From the NCBI GenBank assembly GCA_964035575.1, contig OZ037852.1, positions 1,240,001-1,304,000 on the forward strand: a stretch of 64,000 bases of DNA, written 5' to 3'. The notes beneath the pieces were generated by a model, which searched no databases, was not told the origin of the DNA, and saw only the letters and a program-made list of their open reading frames with translations. The DNA comes from Rhynchopus sp. YZ270_cl-10 (Eukaryota; Euglenozoa; Diplonemea; Diplonemida; Diplonemidae). Position 1 is the stretch's first letter. The number at the start of each line of letters is the position of its first letter. Below are positions 32,390 through 41,841 of this stretch, one piece after another. The position numbers and the translations under genes were made by a program.

Positions 32390-34546
32390 GGGGAATAGTC
32401 AGTTATACCCTACCCTTTTTTTGAAATGGTCAGAGATACCCGAAAATAAGTTCAGATATACCCGAAAACCAGAAATAGGGCATAACTGACTATATCTGAA
32501 CTTATTTTCGGGTATATCTGAACTTTTTTCGGGTATCTCTGAACTTATTTGGGGTACCCACTTATTTGGGGGTACCCCCTTTGATTTTTTGCCCAGTGGG
32601 TGAGTGACCCACCATGAGGGAATGCGACAGCAGAGACAGTATTGAAGCAGCATGGTATGATTTTCACCCCTCTACCCCACACACAGCCACTTTTAGTGGG
32701 GGTAAATACCCGCAAACCCGCAAACCCTTATACATGGTCCCTCGCTTCGCTTGGGAACCATTAGTGCAGCAGGAAACTCTCTGTAGCGTGAAAAAAGGCT
32801 ACCTTATTTCGCGGAAATACATAGTTATTACCACTTTTTTCATTAACCTCACCCTTCCCGACTACTGCGTTTGTATACCATAACTTAATCACACCCCACA
32901 TTTACACTCATCACAGGATCGTGAAATCTGAACTGCATCCGTGATTGCGATGAGCGCCGCTCTCCGACATTCAACAACTCAAAATACAAGGCTTCACCCA
33001 AATCAATCTATTCTAGATTTGTTTGTGGACGAAGACCTGGGGGTGGGAACACTTTGTCAGTCACTGCTATAGCCATTAACCCAGGGAGCATAGCTAGTGC
33101 AAGAAATTCGACTTTGGAAACCTTCCGGAAAGTCTGTCCTCTGCTTACGGAGGACGAGGCACAAGAAAATATTGCGTTCCCCCAGAAAACCAGTGCACAT
33201 TTCACACTCCTTGTGGGTGGTCTTGTTGCCTTTTTTGTCACAGTAATTTTGGCCCAGGCATGCTCTTGAAGCATGACAATTTAGTGTGTATGGGGCAGGG
33301 TGTTGTTTTGTTCTGAATTCTCTTTGTTATAACATCTAAGTCAATCGCGGGTGGTGGTTTGTGTAGCGTGAGGCACTCTTTTTAGCAAACTTCCTGCGGC
33401 TGCTAAAGTGTTATTTCTTCGGATTTAACAACGTACAGCGTAACATAGTGGTTTAGCCTGGTCGACACAACCTTTGATAGATATGGGATAACCAACCCCC
33501 TTCGACCCCTCGTGGGTTCACTGAACAAGCCCTCGTGGTAGTTAAACGCGATTGACATTTACATTTCTTAGAGATGAAAGAACAAGATAACACTTCTGTA
33601 CCCGCGCATCAAAATTGTGGAAAACTTTGCACCCCAAACACCCTCAACAACGCCCGCCAAAAGGCGCCCCTTGTTGCTGGGAGTTGGTTCTCATGATACC
33701 TGCACAGCGGGCATTCCTCTGAGTCCAACGCATGTTTGGCCTGTCTGCGGCGTTGTACTTCAGGTGCACGAAGACAGGGTCTGGTGGTAAATTTTGCGTA
33801 GTACTGCGACGTAGTGCTGCGTGGGTCTGGAAACCTGGGTACCTGGGTACAGGAAATTTGTTGTGGAAGACATCAACCACCATGCATTGAGGAGGGTAAG
33901 ACAGTGTTCGCAGTTTCTACCTGATAGCATTACAACATTTAACTTCTCCACGGGGGTCTTGGGCCGTTCACTCGGTTCTACCTTGACTACCGGAAGATAT
34001 TCTTGAGGCCTTTTTGGTCTCTAGAATATCCGGTCTTCCCGAACGGAGGCACACTTTGTGTGTTACTACGACCTGGCAATTTCCAGCAGTAGGTTAAGTA
34101 ATCTTTCTTGTAAATTGTTGGATCATTATCTCCTCAGTGCATGAATGCCCCACGTGACTGGACACTTTTGTGTTTGTCATGTGGAGCTGTGGTTGCTCTT
34201 TCACGACTTTTTTCCTGTTCCTGGGTACCTGGACCTGGACCTGGTATCTGGGTATCTGGGTATCTGGGTATCTGGGTATACCCGAAAACCAACTTTTTTG
34301 GGGTACCCGAAAAAAGTTGGCGATATGGTCAGACATGCCCGAAAATAAGTTGAGAAATAGTCAGAGATACCCGAAATACCCGAAAATAAGTTCAGATATT
34401 GGTCAGTTATGCCCTATTTTTGAAAATGGGGCATCTCTGACCAATATCTGAACTTATTTTCGGGTATCTCTGACCAATATCTGAACTTATTTTCGGGTAT
34501 CTCTGACCATTTCAAAAAAAGGGTAGGGCATAACTGACTATTCCCC
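32390..34546. mobile_element. Foldback element, right copy, with 9-bp target duplication
   Basis: Same termini as the left copy (GGGGAATAGTCAG and its inverse), in the opposite orientation. A perfect 9-bp duplication AAATCTTTT flanks it at 32381-32389 and 34547-34555. The 9-bp duplication and long modular inverted ends again suggest a Mutator-like mechanism. 2157 bp, non-autonomous. Confidence 0.82.
33054..33269 (+). other. Coding-like segment captured in the right foldback copy
   Basis: A 71-residue frame containing VTAIAINPGSIASARN and ending in a hydrophobic, probably membrane-spanning stretch (LLVGGLVAFFVTVILAQA). Its composition differs from the surrounding low-complexity DNA and it is preserved in both copies, so it may be a captured host exon. 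INPGS recalls short-chain dehydrogenases, but this is too little to assign. Confidence 0.35.
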
Positions 34547-34917
34547 AAATCTTTTTTTTTTTTTTTCCCAAAAAGATTTTTCAAAATCCCAAAAATCTTT
34601 TTTATCTTTTTTTTGAGAAAAAAAAGATTTTCAAGATCTTTTTCATCTTTTTTTCTCTTTTTTTCCTTTTTTCCTTTTTTTTTCAGGATTTTTCAAAGAT
34701 CTCAAAGATCTCGAGAGATCCTGAAAAAAAAAGACAAAAATCCTGAAAATCTTGATTTTTTTTTTTTTCCTCCCGAGATTCTCGAAAAAAGACAAAAAAA
34801 GACAAAAGATCTTTCCTGACCCGTGTTTTTGGGAAAAAAAAAAAAAAAGATTTTGAATCTTTTTTTTTCAAAGATTTCTCAAGATCTCGAGATTTTTCAT
34901 GAAATTTCATGGATTTT

Positions 34918-34953
<36 letters not shown>

Positions 34954-34962
34954 AGATTTTTA

Positions 34963-35474
34963 CACGGGTCAGGAAAGATCTTTTGTCTTTTTTTGTCTTT
35001 TTTCGAGAATCTCGGGAGAAAAAAATAAAAAATCAAGATTTTCAGGATTTTTGTCTTTTTTTTTCAGGATCTCTCGAGATCTTTGAGATCTTTGAAAAAT
35101 CCTGAAAAAAAAAGGAAAAAAAAGGAAAAAAAGAGAAAAAAAGATGAAAAAGATCTTGAAAATCTTTTTTTTCTCAAAAAAAAGATAAAAAAGATTTTTG
35201 GGATTTTGAAAAATCTTTTTGGGGGAAAAAAAAAAAAGATTTTGAAAATCTTTTTTTTTTTTTTCAAAGATTTCTCAAGATCTCGAGATTTTTCATGAAA
35301 TTTCATGGATTTTTCCAGGATTTTTCAGGATTTTTTCAGGATTTTCCCAGGATTTTCAAATCTTTTCTCTTTTTTTTTTTCTCCCAAAAATCTTTTTTTT
35401 TTTTTTTTTTTCGGGAGAAGAGGATTTTTTTTCTCGAAAAAAAAAAAAAAAAAAAAGATCTTTCCCGACCCGTG
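34963..35474. mobile_element. CACGGGTC foldback element with 6-bp target duplication
   Basis: Inverted ends CACGGGTCAGG and CCCGACCCGTG are flanked by TTTTTA at 34957-34962 and 35475-35480. The interior is almost entirely A-, T- and GATCTT-rich foldback DNA. A second copy of its right half follows directly at about 35575-35737. Confidence 0.75.
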
Positions 35475-35737
35475 TTTTTAATAATCTGTATTCTGTAACC
35501 TCTCTCTATTTTACGGCAGGTGTGACCGGTTGAGGTGATACTTCCGGACTGAGGAAGGGCATTCTTTTACTTTTTTCCAGGATTTTTCAGGATTTTTTCA
35601 GGATTTTCCCAGGATTTTCAAATCTTTTCTCTTTTTTTTTTTCTCCCAAAAATCTTTTTTTTTTTTTTTTTTTCGGGAGAAGAGGATTTTTTTTCTCGAA
35701 AAAAAAAAAAAAAAAAAAAGATCTTTCCCGACCCGTG

Positions 35738-36234
35738 AAAAAAAAAAAACCATCCACAGCTTCCAAGGAGTATCGATGCACCAGCGGAGTCCCCCTTTGA
35801 TCAATGTTTCTGGGGAACTGTTTGGAGAGAGCGTGAACGATGAGTCCCCTGCACCGGCACAAGACCCAGAGCCAACAGCGAAGTCTGCCTGAGTGGTGCC
35901 ATGCCACGCAAAGTAATAAGACGTGTGTGCAGAGACAACAGAGAGGCACGTTCATCTTTTAGTAGCCTTATTATGCGCCCGCCCACAGGCAAAGGGACAC
36001 CTTCCCCGCACCCCTGCCCCCTTCCCAGAAAGCTCTGATGAGCATGTGGTATCCCTCCCAGAGTGAGGGTGCAGTATAAACGGGAAGCAAATATTTCTCA
36101 AAAAAAAGGATCTTCCGCAAGTGATAAAGAAGAACGGAATGTATTTTTTTTTGTCTCTAGGTGTGCATGTTTTTGTAGTGAACGCAACCCACCACAGATA
36201 CCACTTTGCCCCACTCAAAAAAAGAAACACCACA
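35738..36234. other. Intergenic region before the first surface-protein gene
   Basis: Contains a type-A-like motif (about 35917-35962, GAGGCACGTTCATCTTTTAG). A pyrimidine-AG tract (TTTTTGTCTCTAG, near 36150-36160) could be the acceptor for the gene at 36235. No other gene seen. Confidence 0.5.
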
Positions 36235-37137
36235 ATGACATCGAAGACAGCTGTGCTTGTGCTGTGTGCAGCAGCAGCCTGCCACGGTGACATCCAGTCG
36301 CAGTGCAAGTCCTTCTTTGCTGCAATGCCGCAGGAGTGCTTGGTGGCAGCGAACGGTCGTGTGGACGGCTGCAAAGCAGAGTGCGTGACGTCTGCACTGA
36401 CGATCCGCACCGACACAGCGAACTACACAGACTGCTACAACATGTTCCCGTGCTCCGACAACGCGCAGGTCGAGTCCATGATCTCCTTTGCAAACTGCCC
36501 GACGCAGAAATGCGTCAACGTCAGCGAGACGTGCAACGGAACGTCCCCTGCCGTTCCACAGAAGGAGGAGCAGCGTCCCTTCTACAACGATGTGTCGTAC
36601 AAATGCGCAGATGCGTCCGGCAACATCGAAATCGCCCTTCCCTGCATTGCGGAGGGTGTGAAGAAGTACTACGAGGTGTCCATCAACAACGTGCCTGGGT
36701 TTGAGTATATCGTCTACTCAAAGAGCGGTGCGAAGGTGGGGCTGCAGGAGATGTTCGGGATCTCTGACCTGGACAACGACGAGGTGATGGACTGCTTCCC
36801 GAAGGACACAATTGACACAACGAACTGTGCGTCGGGTCTCATCTCTCGTGGCATCCGCATCCAGCGTCCGAACACCTTCAAAGACGAGACGACACCACTC
36901 CCCATCAGGTTTGGGTTCAAGGGGTGTGCGGGTGGCAGCAGCTGCGACAACGTGCTGGTCTTCAAGACGGTGGGTGTTGCGGGCACGGCAGGCACCCTGA
37001 AGGCTGCGTGCACGTCCCCTCTCAAGGAAGCAACTCCCGCAGACGCGGAGTGGTGTGCGCTGGGTGGCGGGAGTGTGCTTGCTGTGCACCCTGCTGTGCT
37101 GTTGCTGTCGGTGTTGGCTGTGTTTGTGTCGCTGTGA
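36235..37137 (+). CDS. Cysteine-rich GPI-anchored-type surface protein, copy 1
   Basis: 300 residues from the ATG at 36235. The N-terminal signal peptide (MTSKTAVLVLCAAAACHG) and a C-terminal hydrophobic tail (about 278-300, ending LLLSVLAVFVSL) with no cytoplasmic extension are typical of GPI-anchored proteins. The ectodomain has many cysteines and N-glycosylation sequons (NYT, NVS, NGT). I do not recognise a known domain. The start was chosen at the signal peptide; an in-frame upstream ATG at 36121 would bury it. The copy at 38824 differs at about seven bases in 903 and two residues, while sequence outside the coding region is unrelated beyond about 20 bases upstream. A surface or adhesion role is inference from topology only. 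Confidence 0.8.
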   Translation: MTSKTAVLVLCAAAACHGDIQSQCKSFFAAMPQECLVAANGRVDGCKAECVTSALTIRTDTANYTDCYNMFPCSDNAQVESMISFANCPTQKCVNVSETCNGTSPAVPQKEEQRPFYNDVSYKCADASGNIEIALPCIAEGVKKYYEVSINNVPGFEYIVYSKSGAKVGLQEMFGISDLDNDEVMDCFPKDTIDTTNCASGLISRGIRIQRPNTFKDETTPLPIRFGFKGCAGGSSCDNVLVFKTVGVAGTAGTLKAACTSPLKEATPADAEWCALGGGSVLAVHPAVLLLSVLAVFVSL

Positions 37138-38823
37138 TGATGGTATTTAATGTATTACAACTCAGATACACCCCGTCTATTTACCCACCTGCATGAGAGG
37201 AGACGTACTATCTTACCGACCTTTTCTTTCGTGTTTTAGATATTCTTTTGAAGCGATGTGTTTTGCCATGGCAGGTATTGTGGGCCTTGCCTGAACCGTG
37301 CAGAGCTAAGTAGATCCACAGGTCTTGTCACATGACAACGGAACTATATGGTTGGGAGCTATAAATGGAGTTAAAAAATTGCGAGTTTTTGTTTAAGTTA
37401 CGCCGGCCCCAATGCGATAGAAAAAAGAAATGTGGCTCAGCACGTGAGGGTTTGGGTCCATCTCGCCCTTTTTCTATTGTCAGATGGTCAAAGTGCATCC
37501 TTCTTTTGAGACTTTTTGATTTTATTTATCCCATGCCCTGTGTTTTTTTTGTGTTTATTATTGTGTGCACAGTTCTTCCCCGATATGCAGATGCTCGGTA
37601 CATCACAAATGCTTCCGTGCACATATTTTAAACCTCTTTTTGCGCAGGACACATAATACACTCTGATTATTATTTTTTTTTGTTATTTCCTTATTAGTTC
37701 CTGACCTTGAACTGGCCGTGACTATTCTCCGTATTTTTATCGATGTCTGTTCCATTTGAAAAATTTGCTCAAAATCTTTCAATTGCGTATGTTTCCTAAG
37801 AGAATGACACAAATCACAAAAAAAACAAAATAGTCTCGGTCCGTAAAGGGTCATTGCGAGCGACACCTCCTCGGGTGTCCACACCAGTGTTAAGTTTTTT
37901 TACGGTTTTTTTTATCCCATTCAACGTTTCCCCTTGGAGAGGTGTGACGTTGTGTTTTCTTTTAGTTGTGAGGTGTTTGCACTCTCAACTTTATTTTCCT
38001 CCCATGAACAACGAAGCAACGTGGTGAGACGGCTCTGATTCGCACCATAGTGTTTAGATTAAAAGGCGACGAAGCACGCGAACTTTTTCTTTTCCGGTTC
38101 ATCTCACCCAGGGGCTGAGATAGATATTATGTGATGTGCCCACAAGACAAGAGGCATATTCGTCGTACAAAAATTCTCTTTTTTTTTTTTTTTTGCTCCT
38201 GAAAGTGATTTTGGTGATTTTCCTGAACGAAAAAAGGGGGTGGGTCACCTTTTTTTAAATAGCTTGATAGCATTTATCGTTACCGTTTGCGTCCTGCCAC
38301 ATGCTGCACTATTATGATATGGCAACCACGTCTTATGTGCGTCATCTTCATCACGGAGAATGGATCTCCATTAGTGATATCACCATGTTCACAGGTAGTG
38401 ATGTTCAGGCTACTCAGAGATGGCAAGACACTGACACGGTTTTCGGTAGCTATACCACGGGAGTGAATGGCGTTTTGTTCGAGTGTGGAGCGTTGTACAC
38501 GATGCAAGGGGAGATACCGTGGGTCATTGGATTCTCCGTTGCGGAAAAGAAGCTGCGGCCATACTCTGTGTCGGTTGCATTTTTTTTAACACTTCTTTTG
38601 CGGCAGCTAGAAGCCTTACCACTGCCTCCCAAATGAGCAGTGCAAGAGAGATGCCGGATCCATCTTTCTTTCAAAATGTCCGCTCTCTTAATCATTTTGC
38701 GGAGCACATCCTCGAGTGTCCACTCAGCCCTGCACATATATCCCTATACACCAAGCACAACAGAAGCGTATCTACACAACAAGGTCTCCTTTTCTTTTCC
38801 ACCTCAAAAAAAGAAACACCACA
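37138..38823. other. Intergenic region between the twin surface-protein genes
   Basis: AT-rich, no gene recognised. Contains a type-C motif (GTGAGGTGTTTGCACTCTCAA, near 37968) and a type-A-like motif near 38130-38172. An open frame of 111 codons at 38301-38636 has no recognisable features. Confidence 0.55.
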
Positions 38824-39726
38824 ATGACATCGAAGACAGCTGTGCTTGTGCTGTGTGCAGCAGCAGCCTGCCACGGTGACATCCAGTCGCAGTGCAAGTC
38901 CTTCTTTGCTGCAATGCCGCAGGAGTGCTTGGTGGCAGCGAACGGTCGTGTGGACGGCTGCAAAGCAGAGTGCGTGACGTCTGCACTGACGATCCGCACC
39001 GACACAGCGAACTACACAGACTGCTACAACATGTTCCCGTGCTCCGACAACGCGCAGGTCGAGTCCATGATCTCCTTTGCAAACTGCCCGACGCAGAAAT
39101 GCGTCAACGTCAGCGAGACGTGCAACGGAACGTCCCCCGCCGTTCCACAGAAGGAGGAGCAGCGTCCCTTCTACAACGATGTGTCGTACAAATGCGCAGA
39201 TGCGTCCGGCAACATCGAAATCGCGCTTCCCTGCATTGCGGAGGGTGTGAAGAAGTACTACGAGGTGTCCATCAACAACGTGCCTGGGTTTGAGTATATC
39301 GTCTACTCAAAGAGCGGTGCGAAGGTGGGGCTGCAGGAGATGTTCGGGATCTCTGACCTGGACAACGACGAGGTGATGGACTGCTTCCCGAAGGACACAC
39401 TTGACACAACGAACTGTGCGTCGGGTCTCATCTCTCGTGGCATCCGCATCCAGCGGCCGAACACCTTCAAAGACGAGACGACACCACTCCCCATCAGGTT
39501 TGGGTTCAAGGGGTGTGCGGGTGGCAGCAGCTGCGACAACGTGCTGGTCTTCAAGACAGTGGGTGTTGCGGGCACGGCAGGCACCCTGAAGGCTGCGTGC
39601 ACGTCCCCTCTCAAGGAGGCAACTCCCGCAGACGCGGAGTGGTGTGTGCTGGGTGGCGGGAGTGTGCTTGCTGTGCACCCTGCTGTGCTGTTGCTGTCGG
39701 TGTTGGCTGTGTTTGTGTCGCTGTGA
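38824..39726 (+). CDS. Cysteine-rich GPI-anchored-type surface protein, copy 2
   Basis: 300 residues, differing from copy 1 only by I to L (in DTxDTTNC) and A to V (in EWCxLGGG). Same signal peptide, cysteine pattern and C-terminal hydrophobic anchor signal. Near-identity begins about 20 bases before the ATG and ends within a few bases of the stop, so it tracks the coding region almost exactly. This favours gene conversion or a duplication whose flanks were replaced. The start was chosen at the signal peptide, not the upstream in-frame ATG at 38716. Confidence 0.8.
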   Translation: MTSKTAVLVLCAAAACHGDIQSQCKSFFAAMPQECLVAANGRVDGCKAECVTSALTIRTDTANYTDCYNMFPCSDNAQVESMISFANCPTQKCVNVSETCNGTSPAVPQKEEQRPFYNDVSYKCADASGNIEIALPCIAEGVKKYYEVSINNVPGFEYIVYSKSGAKVGLQEMFGISDLDNDEVMDCFPKDTLDTTNCASGLISRGIRIQRPNTFKDETTPLPIRFGFKGCAGGSSCDNVLVFKTVGVAGTAGTLKAACTSPLKEATPADAEWCVLGGGSVLAVHPAVLLLSVLAVFVSL

Positions 39727-40287
39727 TGGGGTTTTGCTTTATTTTCTTGGGTGTTGGGGGTGGGGACAAGACATGGACAGAAGTAGTGTGTGAAATCACT
39801 GCTTCTACTCTTTCCAGTACGTAAAGACCAGGATCGAATCAACCACGAATAGATGCACGCACGTCCACAAAGGAAGTTTCTTTATTGAAATTCAAATGGC
39901 GCGGGCAGGGGGAGAAACTACACTATTCAATTAAACAACAACAGCAACAACAACAACGAAAAACAATGTGTCAAAAAAGGTGTAAAAAGATTGGTTACCG
40001 TAAGAAAGTGCGTCGGTTCCCCCCTCCCCTTTCCCCACACTATTCAGTAAACCTGAATCTCTATTCTCCCATTATGCTGCTTTTGGTATGTTCTGACGAA
40101 AGTAATACTATTTGTTTTTCGAATAAAAAGGGTGTGGGGGGTTTTTTCTCTTTAAAGGCGAGAGGGTTCCACAAATCATGGGGGAATCACAGCATTGCTG
40201 TAGCCAATCCCGTGTCAAACTATACCAGTCGGTTGGTGGTTTTCTCCCCTAACCCACGCTGTGTTGGGCTCTATTTTTGGGTTTTTT

Positions 40288-40316
40288 TGACTAAGCACGA
40301 CTTAGGTTCATTTTAC
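40288..40316 (+). repeat. Type-A hairpin motif
   Basis: Inner stem CTAAG/CTTAG around CACGA, with TGA opposite TCA outside. Follows a T tract and precedes a T/C-rich tract. Confidence 0.65.
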
Positions 40317-40599
40317 CTTCTTTTTTCGCTTTTTTGTCAATTTTTTTTTAAACGGAACACTTCGAACACATGGTCATCCTACGACAATTTGGATTTTTTT
40401 TATATTTGAAAGTACAAAACAAAACCTTTGGTCTAGGACACAGACCCTACGCTAAGAGAAGGCAGAAGCTCTCAACAGAACAAACGAAAACAGATCGAAC
40501 TGCAGTTGCTATTACTCTCCAGCTGCTAGCGTTGCGAAAAAGGAAACAAACAGGAAACGGAAGATTGAAGTGCACATTATTTTTTTTCCAGATGTAAAT

Positions 40600-40700
40600 G
40601 AAACATGAAATGGATGTAGGACTGCCTGGTTTGGGGTCCACCCCCGGTGCACCCGGTCATGTACCAAGGGTATACTGTCACGAGAGGGCTTTGGATTTCA
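40600..40700 (+). repeat. Type-G dispersed repeat
   Basis: About 100 bp with GGATGTAGGACTGCCTGG near its start and GTCACGAGAGGGCTTTGGAT near its end. Further copies lie at about 44385-44480 and 48655-48770, all on the + strand. Its GC content is higher than its surroundings. It may be an RNA-derived short interspersed repeat. Confidence 0.65.
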
Positions 40701-40887
40701 AGTGAATTTTTTGTTACTCAAGACAGAGAGACTCAAGTACATAGCAATCCTTTTAAAAGAAGACACCTTTGGGGGCTGGTCTTGAAAGGGTTTCATCACC
40801 AAAGGCTTTGCTTCTTAAGGCTTCCCCGCTATTTTAAAAAACTTTTGTCTCGACGTTTTTGCACTTTTCAACTTTCAACTCTCTCTC

Positions 40888-40924
40888 GAGATGTGTGTCC
40901 ACGAGAGGCACATTCATCTTGCAA
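40888..40924 (+). repeat. Type-A hairpin motif
   Basis: AGATG/CATCT outer stem and TGTGTCC opposite GAGGCACA as inner stem, directly after CTCTCTCTCGAG. Tail CATCTTGCAA then a T-rich tract. Confidence 0.65.
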
Positions 40925-41841
40925 TCTTTTTATTTTGTGGTACACTGTCACGAGAGGGCTTTGTATTTCAACTTTTCAAATATTTTGTTTTTTTAACCCC
41001 TCACCTCCCGCTTCGAGCCACGTTTCATTCTGATGTTTTGCCCCCTCATGAATCCCACCAAGGAACACCCGTCTTTGCTGGTTGATATGGCACACGACGG
41101 TGAAGTAGATGACTTGACTCGTGTTGACACGTTTTTACTTTGTGGTCTCACCGTTGTAAACCAACGGTGAAACATCAAGTAGAACGACAAGTGCAACCAC
41201 AAGTCAAGTCATTTCCTTCACCATCATGTATAAAGTGGAGATTCCTTTCCCGGAGGTTTGCGATGCGACAAGGGAGCTGTGAAACTACAGGGGAGTTTAA
41301 TATGCCGGTTCCAAATACAAACTGCTAAAACTACACCCGGTAACAAAAAAAAAAAAAAGAAAAAAAAAACAAAAAAACAGACGCGCATTTTTCTGAGAAA
41401 CATCCCCCCTCTCCCTTTACCTTTCCCCCCTTTTGTCCAGTTTATATTTTTTTTTTTTGACAAAAGAAAAGTACTATGGGTAGTAAAGAAGTGTGCTACC
41501 CTAACCCAACAACAAAAAAAAAGCAAATATTATTACAGAGTACGAAAAAAAGACACCCACCCCCCGCTCCCAGGCTTCGCTAAGGTTTGTTCACATTTCC
41601 CCCTTCCCAAAAAGTTAGCGCGAAGCCTTTCCCCCCCTACCTCTTGTACAACACAAATAACACACATGGGTTTCACCCTCTCCTTCTCCCTCACCCTCAC
41701 TCTCACCCTCACCCTCATCACCAGGAAACCCCCTTCTTCCCCTTCCTTCCCCCTCCCTCACCACCTACACAAAAACACACTTGATTTTTTTATAAAGGAG
41801 CAACTCTCTCTTCTCTCTCTCTCTCTTCACTCTACACTGTT

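Larger units (their letters stand above)
29457..35737. mobile_element. Large palindromic region: foldback elements nested in CACGGGTC-type AT-rich element
   Basis: The terminal motif CACGGGTCAGGAAAGATC or its GGG variant occurs forward at 29457, 29714, 32156 and 34963 and inverted ending near 34825, 35474 and 35737. Between these lie runs of A, T and GATCTT/AAGATC modules. Two nearly identical 2.2-kb elements (29826-32027 and 32390-34546) are inserted in opposite orientations, making a palindrome with arms near 2.5 kb and a centre of about 360 bp. Outer limits are tentative: A-runs flank both ends, so the duplication cannot be judged. Arms differ by scattered substitutions and array lengths, so this is not a simple read artefact. 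Confidence 0.6.
39727..41841. other. Intergenic region, no gene recognised
   Basis: Carries a partial type-B tail (about 39910-39935), type-A hairpins (40288-40316 and 40888-40924) and type-G repeats (about 40600-40700, partial at 40945-40985). Ends in a pyrimidine-rich tract before the PP2C gene. Confidence 0.55.

Noticed and set aside
29457-35737. Palindrome as a pure sequencing or assembly artefact
   Set aside because: The arms differ at scattered bases and in array length, and the right copy has its own 9-bp target duplication, which a mirrored read would not produce. Long-read confirmation is still desirable.
29463-35804. Lys/Phe-rich open frames in the GATCTT/poly-A/poly-T blocks
   Set aside because: Pure low-complexity translation of A and T runs on both strands.
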